Assembly (NCBI GenBank): GCA_032718475.1
Contig: JAUCBJ010004084.1
Coordinates: 62,001-126,000 of the forward strand
DNA length: 64,000 bases
Source of the DNA: Nemertoderma westbladi
Taxonomy: Eukaryota > Xenacoelomorpha > Nemertodermatida > Nemertodermatidae
Reading direction: 5' to 3'
Under the pieces are notes generated by a model. The model had not been told where the DNA came from and did no database searches. It was given only the letters and a program-made list of their open reading frames with translations. Position numbers and translations under genes: made by a program. Within the stretch, counting starts at the first letter, position 1. Every line of letters begins with the position of its first letter. Below are positions 34,346-42,605 of this stretch, one piece after another.

Positions 34346-34370
34346 AAACGGTCCACCTTGCAGCCGTCTA

Positions 34371-34535
34371 GCCACCCTCACAGTCAGCCTCGCGGCACGC
34401 AGTCAGCCTCGCAGTCAGCCTCGCGGCACGTAGTCAGCCTCACAGCCAGCCTCACGGCACGCAGTCAGCCTCGTGGTCGGTCATGTAGTCAGCCTCGCGG
34501 CACGCAGCCAGCCACGCAGCTAGGCACGCAGTCAA
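34371..34535. repeat. GC-rich minisatellite (CAGTCAGCCTCGCGGCACG type)
   Basis: Irregular copies of a 15-20-bp unit (CAGTCAGCCTCGCGGCACG and shorter variants) in an otherwise AT-rich element. Confidence 0.75.
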
Positions 34536-34626
34536 CCCGTGAGAGTCATGCTTATTCAAACGAGGTTAGTTTTCCCTAACTACCGATTGATTGATTGAAA
34601 AAATAATAATGTTTAATTTTCACCTT

Positions 34627-35172
34627 CTAATCACCAACACCTAAAGTCACAACACCAAACATTAATAAATAATTAACAAGTTTACTAAATATAGGGTAAT
34701 AAATGTGAAATTTGCTAGGTGAACACATTAAAGTACATTTACCGGTATGAAAGCAGCAAATGACTACGGTATTATTTATTCTTATTTTGCAATTATTAAA
34801 AATTTCAGGTTCATATATAACTCGAAGTTGCACATTATCAAAGACAACATAAAACCCTGTATTGTTTATCAATAACCTATAGACTACAGACTTAATACTA
34901 AAAATATAAGTACATAAATTAACAGATTTTAAAATCAAATTAATACTAGTTTTATCAAATATATGTTTTTTTACTTTTTGGAAATTATACTTACTACCTA
35001 ATAATGTAATACGACCATTTTTAAATATTAATAATGTGGCACCAAATATCTTATATATAAACTGATTTGGTTTGAGTATGTGTTTACCAGATAATTGATT
35101 TTTTAATTCTTTCAAATTAATCGCTGACACTTGCTGGCAACTTACATTCTTATTGACTATCTGATAGTTCAT
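34627..35172 (-). CDS. divergent TATA-binding-protein-like protein of the Polinton
   Basis: A 181-residue protein that overlaps the last 23 bp of the polymerase gene; the ATG is at 35172. It reads as two imperfect repeats with the TBP saddle pattern. Repeat 1 (about 12-75) has QQVSAINL, LKPNQF and TLLIFKNGRITLLGSK. Repeat 2 (about 88-170) has VIYEPEIFNN, then TVVICCFHTGKCTLMC, then YPIFSKLVNYL. Phe38, Phe50, Phe125 and Phe141 fall where TBP has its two pairs of DNA-intercalating phenylalanines. Spacing is 5 residues shorter in repeat 1 and 1 shorter in repeat 2. Known viral TBP homologues occur in nucleocytoplasmic large DNA viruses. Here the likely role is promoter recognition for the element's own genes. 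The reading rests on motif pattern without a search; a chance resemblance is the alternative. Confidence 0.65.
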   Translation of the reverse strand: MNYQIVNKNVSCQQVSAINLKELKNQLSGKHILKPNQFIYKIFGATLLIFKNGRITLLGSKYNFQKVKKHIFDKTSINLILKSVNLCTYIFSIKSVVYRLLINNTGFYVVFDNVQLRVIYEPEIFNNCKIRINNTVVICCFHTGKCTLMCSPSKFHIYYPIFSKLVNYLLMFGVVTLGVGD

Positions 35173-38100
35173 TGTTTGGTTCCCGATAAATTGGTATATT
35201 GTTTTTTTTCATAGGTTTTTCAACCTTTGTTTGATAGTGACCCCAGGGAAGCGAATGATTTTTATTAACCCAATAAAGTTTATCATCAAATGCGCTGAGA
35301 GCAAACTTATCTCGTGCTATAGTATACACTTTATGTAATTTACTCTGAAATTGATGTGTTTCTTTTGAAATTTCTTCGTTATCGTAATATGCCCTCAAAT
35401 AATCTTTGTGACAAATATTTTTATCCACGACAGCTCTTGTTATTCCTTTCGCCCGTCGTATATTGGATTCATTCCATTCCAAAATTGAATATAACTTTGG
35501 TCTTAAAAATACCGCTTGTTTAATCTCTCGTGAGGCTAGTTCGTCTTTACAGTAATAGAGTCTGGATTTATTTTTATCGCTGTAGAGAGGGTGATCCTTG
35601 GGGTAATTGGATGTATCTAAAATATTATTTTTAATTAAGGCTTTTAAAAAATTATTCTGCGATGTATTATAGTAACAACCTATTAAAGAGTCCGTGTCTG
35701 ATGCTACAATTTCAATTCGGCAGTTTAATTCTTTCTCAATAGGTAGCAATTTATCATAATACAGCTGATACATATCCAATTTAGCCAAGTCCAAGACAGT
35801 ACAACCTACATAGACTGGTTTATCGAGAGTTACAGAGTCTTTCACTAATAAATGCCCCGATAAGGAATCGTTATAAATCATGAAATTTTCATGATTTATT
35901 CGTTTGACTAATTGGTCACATTTTTCTTTACTATTTGCGATACGAAAGTTGCATCGATCCCGTATATTCTCTATAGTTTTACCAAATAAAGAATTGTTCA
36001 GCAATTTCGCGACAGCTGTTTCAATGTAAGTTTTTGACTGTCGCCTTTGATTAATATTAAAATCTATATAGGGTTTAAATACAAAGTCTTGATGGAAAGA
36101 ATATAATTTATGGAGCTTAGTAACAATTAAACCTTGTTTTATATAAAATTTTAACAGTTTTAAATTTACATGATAGAATTCTTTATCGAATTGTGTCAAC
36201 ATAAGTTTCGGTGCACACATCTTATACTTGCTATTAGTGCCTCTTTGTTTACAAACATTGTTAAATTGTTCCCTCATATAAGGTGAAAGCATTGTCTCAT
36301 TTATACTTAAATGTTCTGGAGCTAAGGGTAGTTCTAATGTACGATCGTGACTATCTTTGGGATATTTCAAATCGCAAATTAAGAAAAACCCAATATCACC
36401 TTCAGTAACAAGATTTGTTAAATATTTTATCAGTTCTTCTGGAGCAGCATTCTCTAAATATGTAACGTTGACTTGTTCAAAACCTGAAACAGGTAGCTTT
36501 TTACTTAAATTACCAGAATACAAGGAATTAAAATCTATATTGAAAATATGACACTCTTCCTTGCTTGGATCATAATTATCAGTATCTGGTATATTTGATT
36601 CTATGTAATGCTTTCGACAGAATGAAACCCCTCCTCTAATAGATGCTTCAAAATCTCTATATTTTTGGTAATCTTTTATTAATGTTAACTTACATTTATT
36701 GTATTTCAGGGCGCAATCATAAGTGAAAGCTGCGATACTGCAATAATAAACTACTTCTAATTCGTAGTTTTGTCTACACACTCTCCTAAAGTTCTCAAAT
36801 ATATCAGCGAGGAGACAAACATCGAGTTTTAAGTATGCTAAACGATAATCCTTGAGATTCACACAGTCAAACTGACTCCATGATGCGTTGGCAAAACTAT
36901 ATTCCTCGGGTGTACAGGTATTTTGTGTTAATTTACTATAAAATTTGTCTATTGATGGTAATTTCGAATCATTGAATTTATTTAAATCTGTCAGATACTC
37001 GTAGGGAAATATACCTTTTCGTTTAATTGTTGCATTATTTAAATTTGGATAAAAATATTTCATTTGCTGTTCAGTAATTGGTAGAACTGATGTTATATCC
37101 TCGCTGTCTATATCCTTTGTTGAACAATCAACTAAAGTACTTAGGGAAAAGGATAAAAATTGATATGTGTCTAAGACACGTAGCTCGATCTTAGTTTTTT
37201 CATCTTTCACTGGTATATGCATGCTTAGTGAAATATACCTTTCAGAATTTTTAGGGATCACCTTTATATCCCAATCGGAATATTTATTATTGCTAAAACC
37301 AACTTGCAAAAGAAAATGCAAATCGTAGAGATTGCAGTTGTGTGCAGCGAGTATATACATGTGTCGTTTCAACGATAAAGAGCGGTTACATGCGTTACAA
37401 GCAGCCGCTATATAGTTACCAGTAATATGTGAGTGATGTTTATTTTTCTCAGACTTATCCTTAAATAAAACATTGCAATAAAAGCAAGTTTTAGCTTTCC
37501 AAAAACTTAACTTATCTACATCATTAAGTGTCATTCTCTCTCTTGTGTGGTCTTCCGACCACTTATATAATTGGGTGATGTCATTATATACAGAGTCTAA
37601 AAAGTCTTGAATACAGTTGTTGTCGATTGTTTTTGTAAAGGTCTTCAAATAAAATTTTGGTGGATTGATTAATTCGGCACTAGGAACAATTAAATAACTT
37701 ACAGCGCATGGAATATGATTCTGAATAAATTTACTGTTGGTGGCTGGCTCCAAAATAGATTCTATGTCAAAATATATTACAAACAATGCTGGTAATGTTC
37801 TGTCTAAATTTCTAAAGCTAATGTGAGTTCTTTTTTCAGACGGTAGCTTCTCAACTTGACTTTTTCGTTGATAACAAGCAAGACGGTGACGTTCTAGAAC
37901 ATCATTGGTGTAGAAAGGCGCCAAACGCCGTTCACAATATTTCCTACCACGAGTATGAAGAGCTCTCGTATTCATCAAACGATTCAAGTTAGTTATGCAA
38001 ACATAATGTGATTGTTTACTCGTATTCTTATTTTTTACAAGTAATATATTCAATAACTCTTTATCTGGAGTGATTTTACTAAATGGTGCCTGTCTTAATA

Positions 38101-39172
38101 TAGATACTCGATTGTTGTTGTAGAGTAATAAATTAATTATATATGCTGAATTCTGTTTTTCAAAAAGTTTAATTGCAAGCGGCCATTCTGTTGGATAATC
38201 TTTGTTCCCATTGTCAAAAATGAAATGACTCATATAATCTGTGTACTGTGAAGTACGATATTTGTGATCTTTCACTTTGCTACTAAATTTTGTAGCTATA
38301 ATTGCCCATTTAAAACAATCATTATCAGCCGTTTGTATATTTATAACACATTTTTTAACTGATAGAGCCTTAGGTAACTCCATATAACCGTGTCCCTTAT
38401 ATAGTAACGACCTACACTTGGATTCAGCTACTTTAATTTCAACCCTTAATAAAGATTTAACACGCCACCCTGAGCCACGAGTGTTAAACATGGCTATTTT
38501 TTGCATTAATTTTTCTAATACATACTCAAACCATGTGTCAAAACTTTCATGTGAATCTACGGTATTAACTGCACCACCTGAAGAACTAAAATAGAAAGCT
38601 TCTTCTTGATCACCCTCTGAAAAATGTGATCGATACATGAGTATATTCACACCTAGCCAGGGTCTAAGTACATTCATTTCGCTAAGTTTTCCTAATAATA
38701 AAGTTTGGATGTGAGGTAGAATTTTAATTAATGATGAATGAATATCAGGAAAATCTTCATCATTTGGAAGATTGTAAACATAGATTTCTAAATGGTTATC
38801 GTGTGCGGCTCGTTCAATGTTAAAAATTGATGAACCTTGACCAGATTTCAGTCTTTTTCTAGATACGATAGTATTGTTTTGGTTCCGTTGTGGTGGTGGT
38901 CTAACATGATAATAACGTTGGTGACAGTCGTGACGTAAGTAATTCTCATATAAATACTCTTTATTACAAGTAGGGCAAGTTTTTTCATACACGCAAAACT
39001 TCATTTCTTTACATCCTGTAGTTGTTTCATGTCGTTTACATATTTCTTCACGTGAACATTTCACTCGACAATTAAAACAATTGTATTCTTCAAAATGAGA
39101 TTTCACATGTGTTAAATAATTTCGTTTAGAAATTTGAAGAGGACAAAATGGACATTTCAATTGTTTATCCAT
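35150..39172 (-). CDS. protein-primed family B DNA polymerase (pPolB)
   Basis: A 1340-residue polymerase that replicates the element. It begins with Cys/His zinc fingers (residues 7-80: CPFC, CFNC, CPTC). A region around 255-435 has NDCFKWA and HYVCITNLNRL motifs followed by a CERRLAPF...RHRLAC finger, common to Maverick polymerases. Exonuclease motif I is FDIES near residue 467. Polymerase motif A is DFNSLYSG near 880, motif B LLNNSLFGKT near 1060, and motif C SDTDSL near 1158. All catalytic acids are present and the frame is intact over 4 kb, so this is the best-preserved gene of the element. The insertions between motifs A and C fit protein-primed enzymes. The ATG is at 39172 after GGATAATAAAGAG. 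Confidence 0.95.
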   Translation of the reverse strand: MDKQLKCPFCPLQISKRNYLTHVKSHFEEYNCFNCRVKCSREEICKRHETTTGCKEMKFCVYEKTCPTCNKEYLYENYLRHDCHQRYYHVRPPPQRNQNNTIVSRKRLKSGQGSSIFNIERAAHDNHLEIYVYNLPNDEDFPDIHSSLIKILPHIQTLLLGKLSEMNVLRPWLGVNILMYRSHFSEGDQEEAFYFSSSGGAVNTVDSHESFDTWFEYVLEKLMQKIAMFNTRGSGWRVKSLLRVEIKVAESKCRSLLYKGHGYMELPKALSVKKCVINIQTADNDCFKWAIIATKFSSKVKDHKYRTSQYTDYMSHFIFDNGNKDYPTEWPLAIKLFEKQNSAYIINLLLYNNNRVSILRQAPFSKITPDKELLNILLVKNKNTSKQSHYVCITNLNRLMNTRALHTRGRKYCERRLAPFYTNDVLERHRLACYQRKSQVEKLPSEKRTHISFRNLDRTLPALFVIYFDIESILEPATNSKFIQNHIPCAVSYLIVPSAELINPPKFYLKTFTKTIDNNCIQDFLDSVYNDITQLYKWSEDHTRERMTLNDVDKLSFWKAKTCFYCNVLFKDKSEKNKHHSHITGNYIAAACNACNRSLSLKRHMYILAAHNCNLYDLHFLLQVGFSNNKYSDWDIKVIPKNSERYISLSMHIPVKDEKTKIELRVLDTYQFLSFSLSTLVDCSTKDIDSEDITSVLPITEQQMKYFYPNLNNATIKRKGIFPYEYLTDLNKFNDSKLPSIDKFYSKLTQNTCTPEEYSFANASWSQFDCVNLKDYRLAYLKLDVCLLADIFENFRRVCRQNYELEVVYYCSIAAFTYDCALKYNKCKLTLIKDYQKYRDFEASIRGGVSFCRKHYIESNIPDTDNYDPSKEECHIFNIDFNSLYSGNLSKKLPVSGFEQVNVTYLENAAPEELIKYLTNLVTEGDIGFFLICDLKYPKDSHDRTLELPLAPEHLSINETMLSPYMREQFNNVCKQRGTNSKYKMCAPKLMLTQFDKEFYHVNLKLLKFYIKQGLIVTKLHKLYSFHQDFVFKPYIDFNINQRRQSKTYIETAVAKLLNNSLFGKTIENIRDRCNFRIANSKEKCDQLVKRINHENFMIYNDSLSGHLLVKDSVTLDKPVYVGCTVLDLAKLDMYQLYYDKLLPIEKELNCRIEIVASDTDSLIGCYYNTSQNNFLKALIKNNILDTSNYPKDHPLYSDKNKSRLYYCKDELASREIKQAVFLRPKLYSILEWNESNIRRAKGITRAVVDKNICHKDYLRAYYDNEEISKETHQFQSKLHKVYTIARDKFALSAFDDKLYWVNKNHSLPWGHYQTKVEKPMKKNNIPIYREPNNELSDSQ

Positions 39173-39730
39173 CTCTTTATTATCCTAAAAACAATTTAAA
39201 ATTAATATGAATATTGTTATATATATAATCAAAAAAATTCATAAGCTACTCAACACAAATAAAATATAATATCTAAACTTTAATTAATTTAATATTTTCA
39301 GAATGAGCTCGATTGAATCAGTTGAGCTCTTTATATATATATATTTCAAGTTTCTACTTATACCAACCAATCATAAATAACAGTTACATTGGAAACTAAT
39401 ATCATAAATAAAGTTGCTTTTACAACTGAATTCTTTATAATAAAATCAAGTCTAAACCAAGATGTGCATAATGCGTTTTTAATTTTCATTGACAAAGTAG
39501 GTTTTACATGCAAATGTTTTATTATGCTGGTGTAAACTCATGCATTTACATGCGAATGTTTTATACCTAATCCCGTGCTCACATTAAATATAAACTATCA
39601 CCAATATTTACTCAATAAAGTCACCTTTACATGCAAAATACTTTATAATAATCACGCTTTGTGATAAAAAGTTACCTTTACAAGTCAGTGTGAAACTGAA
39701 AAAGAAAAGTCTCTAGTTAATAATAATAAA
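39173..39730 (-). promoter_or_regulatory. polymerase 5' flank with octamer-like direct repeats
   Basis: The non-coding gap before pPolB. It contains repeated TTTACATGCRAATGTTTTAT-like boxes: ATGCAAAT at 39508-39515, ATGCGAAT at 39550-39557 and ATGCAAAA at 39631-39638. ATGCAAAT is the POU/Oct octamer of animals. A TATATATATA run lies at about 39331-39342. A promoter role for pPolB is inference. Confidence 0.5.
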
Positions 39731-40147
39731 TCAATCTGATACTGTTTTTATATGTTCCTTATTGTAATCTGCTACCTCTTCACTTGCTTTTGTAACTTTT
39801 ATTTTCTTTGTAGGTATAGAATCATTGTTGGGAATGGAAGATGTTTGAGATGTAGATCTGCGCTTTCTATCACTCGAGGTCTCTTCGATGTATGTCTTTG
39901 GATTAAATGTGGATGAAACTACTTCTGGAAATGACTTATTAACCTTAAACTTCCAAGTTGGTTGATATAGAATCGCGAAACCGTCTGCTATATCAGTTGA
40001 TGAAACCTTTAACATCATATCGTAGAGAAACTCTATATATGGTATGTCTTTATCGTAATGTAACTGTAAATATTTGCTTTCCTTGTCTGTAATAATTACT
40101 TTTTTTTCTTGTACATTTATTTTTACTTTAAGTCGGTCAGATAAGCT
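39731..40147 (-). CDS. Polinton ORF lacking its own start, unknown role
   Basis: The frame is open from 40147 down to 39731 (138 codons) but the first ATG is at 40018, although clearly protein-like sequence (VKINVQEKKVIIT, then YIEFLYDMM) lies upstream of it. It overlaps the end of the next upstream ORF (40123-40773) by 25 nt in the -1 frame, so the two are probably one gene broken by a single-base deletion, joined by frameshifting, or spliced. Residues after TWKFKVN are Ser/Thr/Lys-rich with a possible nuclear signal (DRKRRST and PTKKIKV). I see no known domain. It lies upstream of the polymerase on the same strand. Confidence 0.5.
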   Translation of the reverse strand, partial: SLSDRLKVKINVQEKKVIITDKESKYLQLHYDKDIPYIEFLYDMMLKVSSTDIADGFAILYQPTWKFKVNKSFPEVVSSTFNPKTYIEETSSDRKRRSTSQTSSIPNNDSIPTKKIKVTKASEEVADYNKEHIKTVSD

Positions 40148-40773
40148 TTATCGTCCGTATCTAGCTCTGAAAAGACACCTTCGTTACTAATTTCATAATT
40201 CCATTCATACCACAATGAATTTACTTCCGATGCTGTTAAGTTAAACCCATTATAATACCTAAGACCAATAGCATCAGAATATCTAGCTGAAATCTCCCAT
40301 AGTCCCATATAAGTCGTTCCTTTATATTTGCTTACAAAACCAACAAAAGATGGGTTGGTTAAATTAACAACAGAACACTGATTTATTATTTCGAGTGGTG
40401 GTGATAACAATTCTAATATTTCTGTCTTACTCTGAAGCAATAAATTAATGAGTGATTTGTTTAGAATTTGACATTTGCCTTGCTTCTGAATATATACGTT
40501 TTCAGTAATAACACAGGTGGAAATATTTAACTTTCCTCTTGTAAATTCTATATTAGGATAAATATTACCTCTTGAAACTGGTGATTCCTTTTGTCGGTTG
40601 ATTAATATTTCTAAGACGTCTAGAAGGTAGAGTGTATCCTGGTAAGAGAAGCACGTTGTTACATTGCTATCGCTTGAGAGTAATATAAAGTACTTGCCAT
40701 AAACAATACTACAGGTATATTTATTAAATGTAAATTTCCAAGTATTGCTTGAAGTTTTTTTAAATAAATCCAT
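40123..40773 (-). CDS. Polinton ORF of unknown role (possibly PC4-like C-terminus)
   Basis: A 216-residue protein with an ATG at 40773 preceded by TTCTAATT, the first gene of the minus-strand series. The N-terminal half alternates hydrophobic strands (NTWKFTFNKYTCSIVYG, YFILLSS). Around residues 150-200, a KYKGTTYMGLWEI segment followed by YYNGFNLTASEVNSL loosely resembles the beta-ridge plus helix end of PC4-type ssDNA-binding coactivators. This is weak. The partner ORF at 39731-40147 continues in the -1 frame. Its 5' flank has a 20-bp direct repeat (40897 and 40968). Given the TBP-like protein in the same strand series, a transcription or ssDNA-binding role is conceivable but not shown. Confidence 0.5.
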   Translation of the reverse strand: MDLFKKTSSNTWKFTFNKYTCSIVYGKYFILLSSDSNVTTCFSYQDTLYLLDVLEILINRQKESPVSRGNIYPNIEFTRGKLNISTCVITENVYIQKQGKCQILNKSLINLLLQSKTEILELLSPPLEIINQCSVVNLTNPSFVGFVSKYKGTTYMGLWEISARYSDAIGLRYYNGFNLTASEVNSLWYEWNYEISNEGVFSELDTDDKAYLTDLK

Positions 40774-41323
40774 AATTAGAATGAAAACTATTTTGAAAAA
40801 TAAAAACTAAATAAATGATTATTAGAATGTAAAACTTCGGTTTATATGCTTGCTTTAATAAAACAGAGTGACTTACAGTGAGGAATATAGTTGCTTCGTG
40901 TAACAGATGCAACGTGTACAGCTAAATTTATTACATTAGCGTGAGTTAGAGAGTGAAATAGCAGTAACGTGTAACAGATGCAACGTGATCAATGCTAGCC
41001 CTGTCATTCTAACTTATATTCAACTTAGTTGATCGACCAGTTACATCGATAAAAGAAATCGATTATTATTAATAGTCGAATTAATGTATTCTACGCTATA
41101 GTAATTATGTTAAGGAACTAGAAGCTATTTATAAACATCTGCTACCGGTGATGAAGATGAAGAATTCAATGACTATGGTATAACTCAGATATTTATCGCC
41201 TTTTTCTCTCGAGGTTGGATGGAAGAGTGATTGGTGAGTTGTGAGGAGTTATATCGGTCCCGGGTTCGAACCCTGTTGAATATTTTGTTATCTGAAAAAT
41301 TGCAAAATTAAATTTAGTTACTA
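40774..41323. promoter_or_regulatory. right-end leader with 20-bp direct repeat and tRNA-like boxes
   Basis: CGTGTAACAGATGCAACGTG occurs perfectly at 40897-40916 and 40968-40987, about 120-210 bp upstream of the first minus-strand gene. Around 41205-41275 a GGAAGAGTGATTGG A-box-like and a GGGTTCGAACCC B-box sequence occur in plus orientation at tRNA-like spacing. It is too degenerate to call a tRNA gene. Confidence 0.45.
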
Positions 41324-41638
41324 GTGAAAAATAGCGATTTGAAAAATAATAGAAGTTACCTGATGCTAAGTGTAGACACCCGAATACCTGTAAAATAAAG
41401 GTTGGTGATTGGATGCAGTACTAGCTTTGGGTGACTAATAACGCCTCTAGCGGAATAAGCGGGAACTTGAGAAGTTACCATGGTTACGGATGAAATGCTG
41501 ACATCTGATTGGTTGAAATAATAACGACCACTGCAAAAGGTTGAAATGGTGGCTTCTGATTGGCTGCAGTACCAGAAATGGATGGTAATGATGGACTACG
41601 GGTGACCTTGGCCGAGGGGCCATGTAATATATACTACT
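41324..41638. repeat. Polinton right terminal inverted repeat
   Basis: Mirror of 24104-24418, ending in TATACTACT, the complement of the left AGTAGTATA end. The inner boundary is where similarity stops, at GTGAAAAATAG. Confidence 0.93.
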
Positions 41639-42470
41639 AGCACCTCATGATGAATTAATTTAAAGACATAATTTATAGGATGGAGATTGTAGTAAATATA
41701 TATACGTGTAATAATAATGACGGATACCGCACTTTGGAATTAATTTGAATCCGCGTTTTACACACCTTTCCGGATCCATTAAAACATGTTAATTAACTTG
41801 AATCCGCGATTTACACCCCTTCCCGGATCCAATAAAACTTGGTAATTATCTTGAATCCGCGTTAGTCTGGATCACAAAGTCAATGGTACAATATTACCGC
41901 AAACACGTGGTTTAGTGTGTTTGAAAAGTTATTTTAATTGAGTTTAAATGTTAAGGGAAAGTAGCAGTTTACAGTGGCTCTGGCATTGTTTTCTGACCAA
42001 AACAATAAACGAGACTTTATTTCACTCGCAGTCAATTTGCGGTGGAGATCAATATTTTCACTTGCAGTCAATTTGCGGTGGAGATCAATATTTTCACTTG
42101 CAGTCAATTTGCGCCGCTATCTGGCTTCATAATATTATAGCATAAAATAATGTTAGGCAGTTCTGTACTCTGAGTTCTTGTGTGCCACATGAACGCAGCC
42201 CTGCCTTAAACATTCTTGCCAAGATCTGACAAGAATCGTCAATCACTAACAAGAATTAACAAAAGTCTCAAATCACACCAAGACAAGCCAAACCAATGTC
42301 TCTCAATAACCTACCAAGACCCACAAAGTCTTAGTGACACTTGGCCATTCCAGACAAAGCCCACCAATAATTACCAAGAGCTCAATGCATTCAAACCGCA
42401 ACTATTGGAGACTCTTGAGAAGAGTTGGCCAATCATTGTGCCTGGTAAAATGATATGGAATTTGTAAAAA
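41639..42470. other. non-coding flank with a 36-bp minisatellite
   Basis: Three ACACC-type direct segments around 41745-41870 share GAATCCGCG and CCGGATCCA. A 36-bp unit (core CAGTCAATTTGCGGTGGAG) is present 2.5 times at about 42030-42113. The short ORF across it (41948-42145) reflects the repeat. I see no gene. Confidence 0.6.
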
Positions 42471-42605
42471 GTACTGTATATAGATCAACCTGAAAGGGAT
42501 ACTGAACTTGGGAAAAACGAAATTGCGACAACTATGGAGAATCGGGAAGCCTGGAAGGATCTCATTTCCACTGTCCGAATTCGCTCGACCAAGTAGTAGT
42601 AGTAG
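42471..42605 (+). mobile_element. LINE 3' end fragment with (TAG)n tail
   Basis: A short plus-strand frame reading MENREAWKDLISTVRIRSTK then stop has the look of a LINE ORF2 C-terminus, and it runs directly into (TAG)5. The last 30 bases match the 3' end of the SINE at 43840-44337, which carries the same (TAG)n tail. Confidence 0.55.

Larger units (their letters stand above)
33196..34626. other. convergent-transcription spacer of the Polinton
   Basis: No convincing gene is present. The spacer separates the plus-strand series from the minus-strand series and contains a two-copy tandem duplication and a GC-richer minisatellite (listed separately). The 93-codon frame at 34298-34579 is made of that minisatellite and I do not accept it as a gene. 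Confidence 0.6.
24104..41638. mobile_element. Polinton/Maverick DNA transposon (adintovirus-like), 17.5 kb
   Basis: Bounded by 315-bp inverted repeats whose outer ends both read AGTAGTATA. Contents are the family hallmark set: protein-primed DNA polymerase B, retroviral-type integrase, packaging ATPase, adenain-like cysteine protease, and major- and minor-capsid-like proteins. Left-hand genes are on the plus strand and right-hand genes on the minus strand, converging at about 33.2-34.6 kb. The six bases outside each end (CATGGG left, AGCACC right) differ, so the expected 6-bp target duplication is absent. A TGA in the capsid gene and a frame change in a minor-capsid gene suggest a defective copy. 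Confidence 0.95.

Noticed and set aside
34298-34579. 93-codon Ser/Gln-rich ORF in the Polinton spacer
   Set aside because: Composed of the GC-rich minisatellite and located between convergent genes.
41205-41275. A functional tRNA gene in the Polinton right end
   Set aside because: A- and B-box-like motifs only; the stems do not pair into a cloverleaf.
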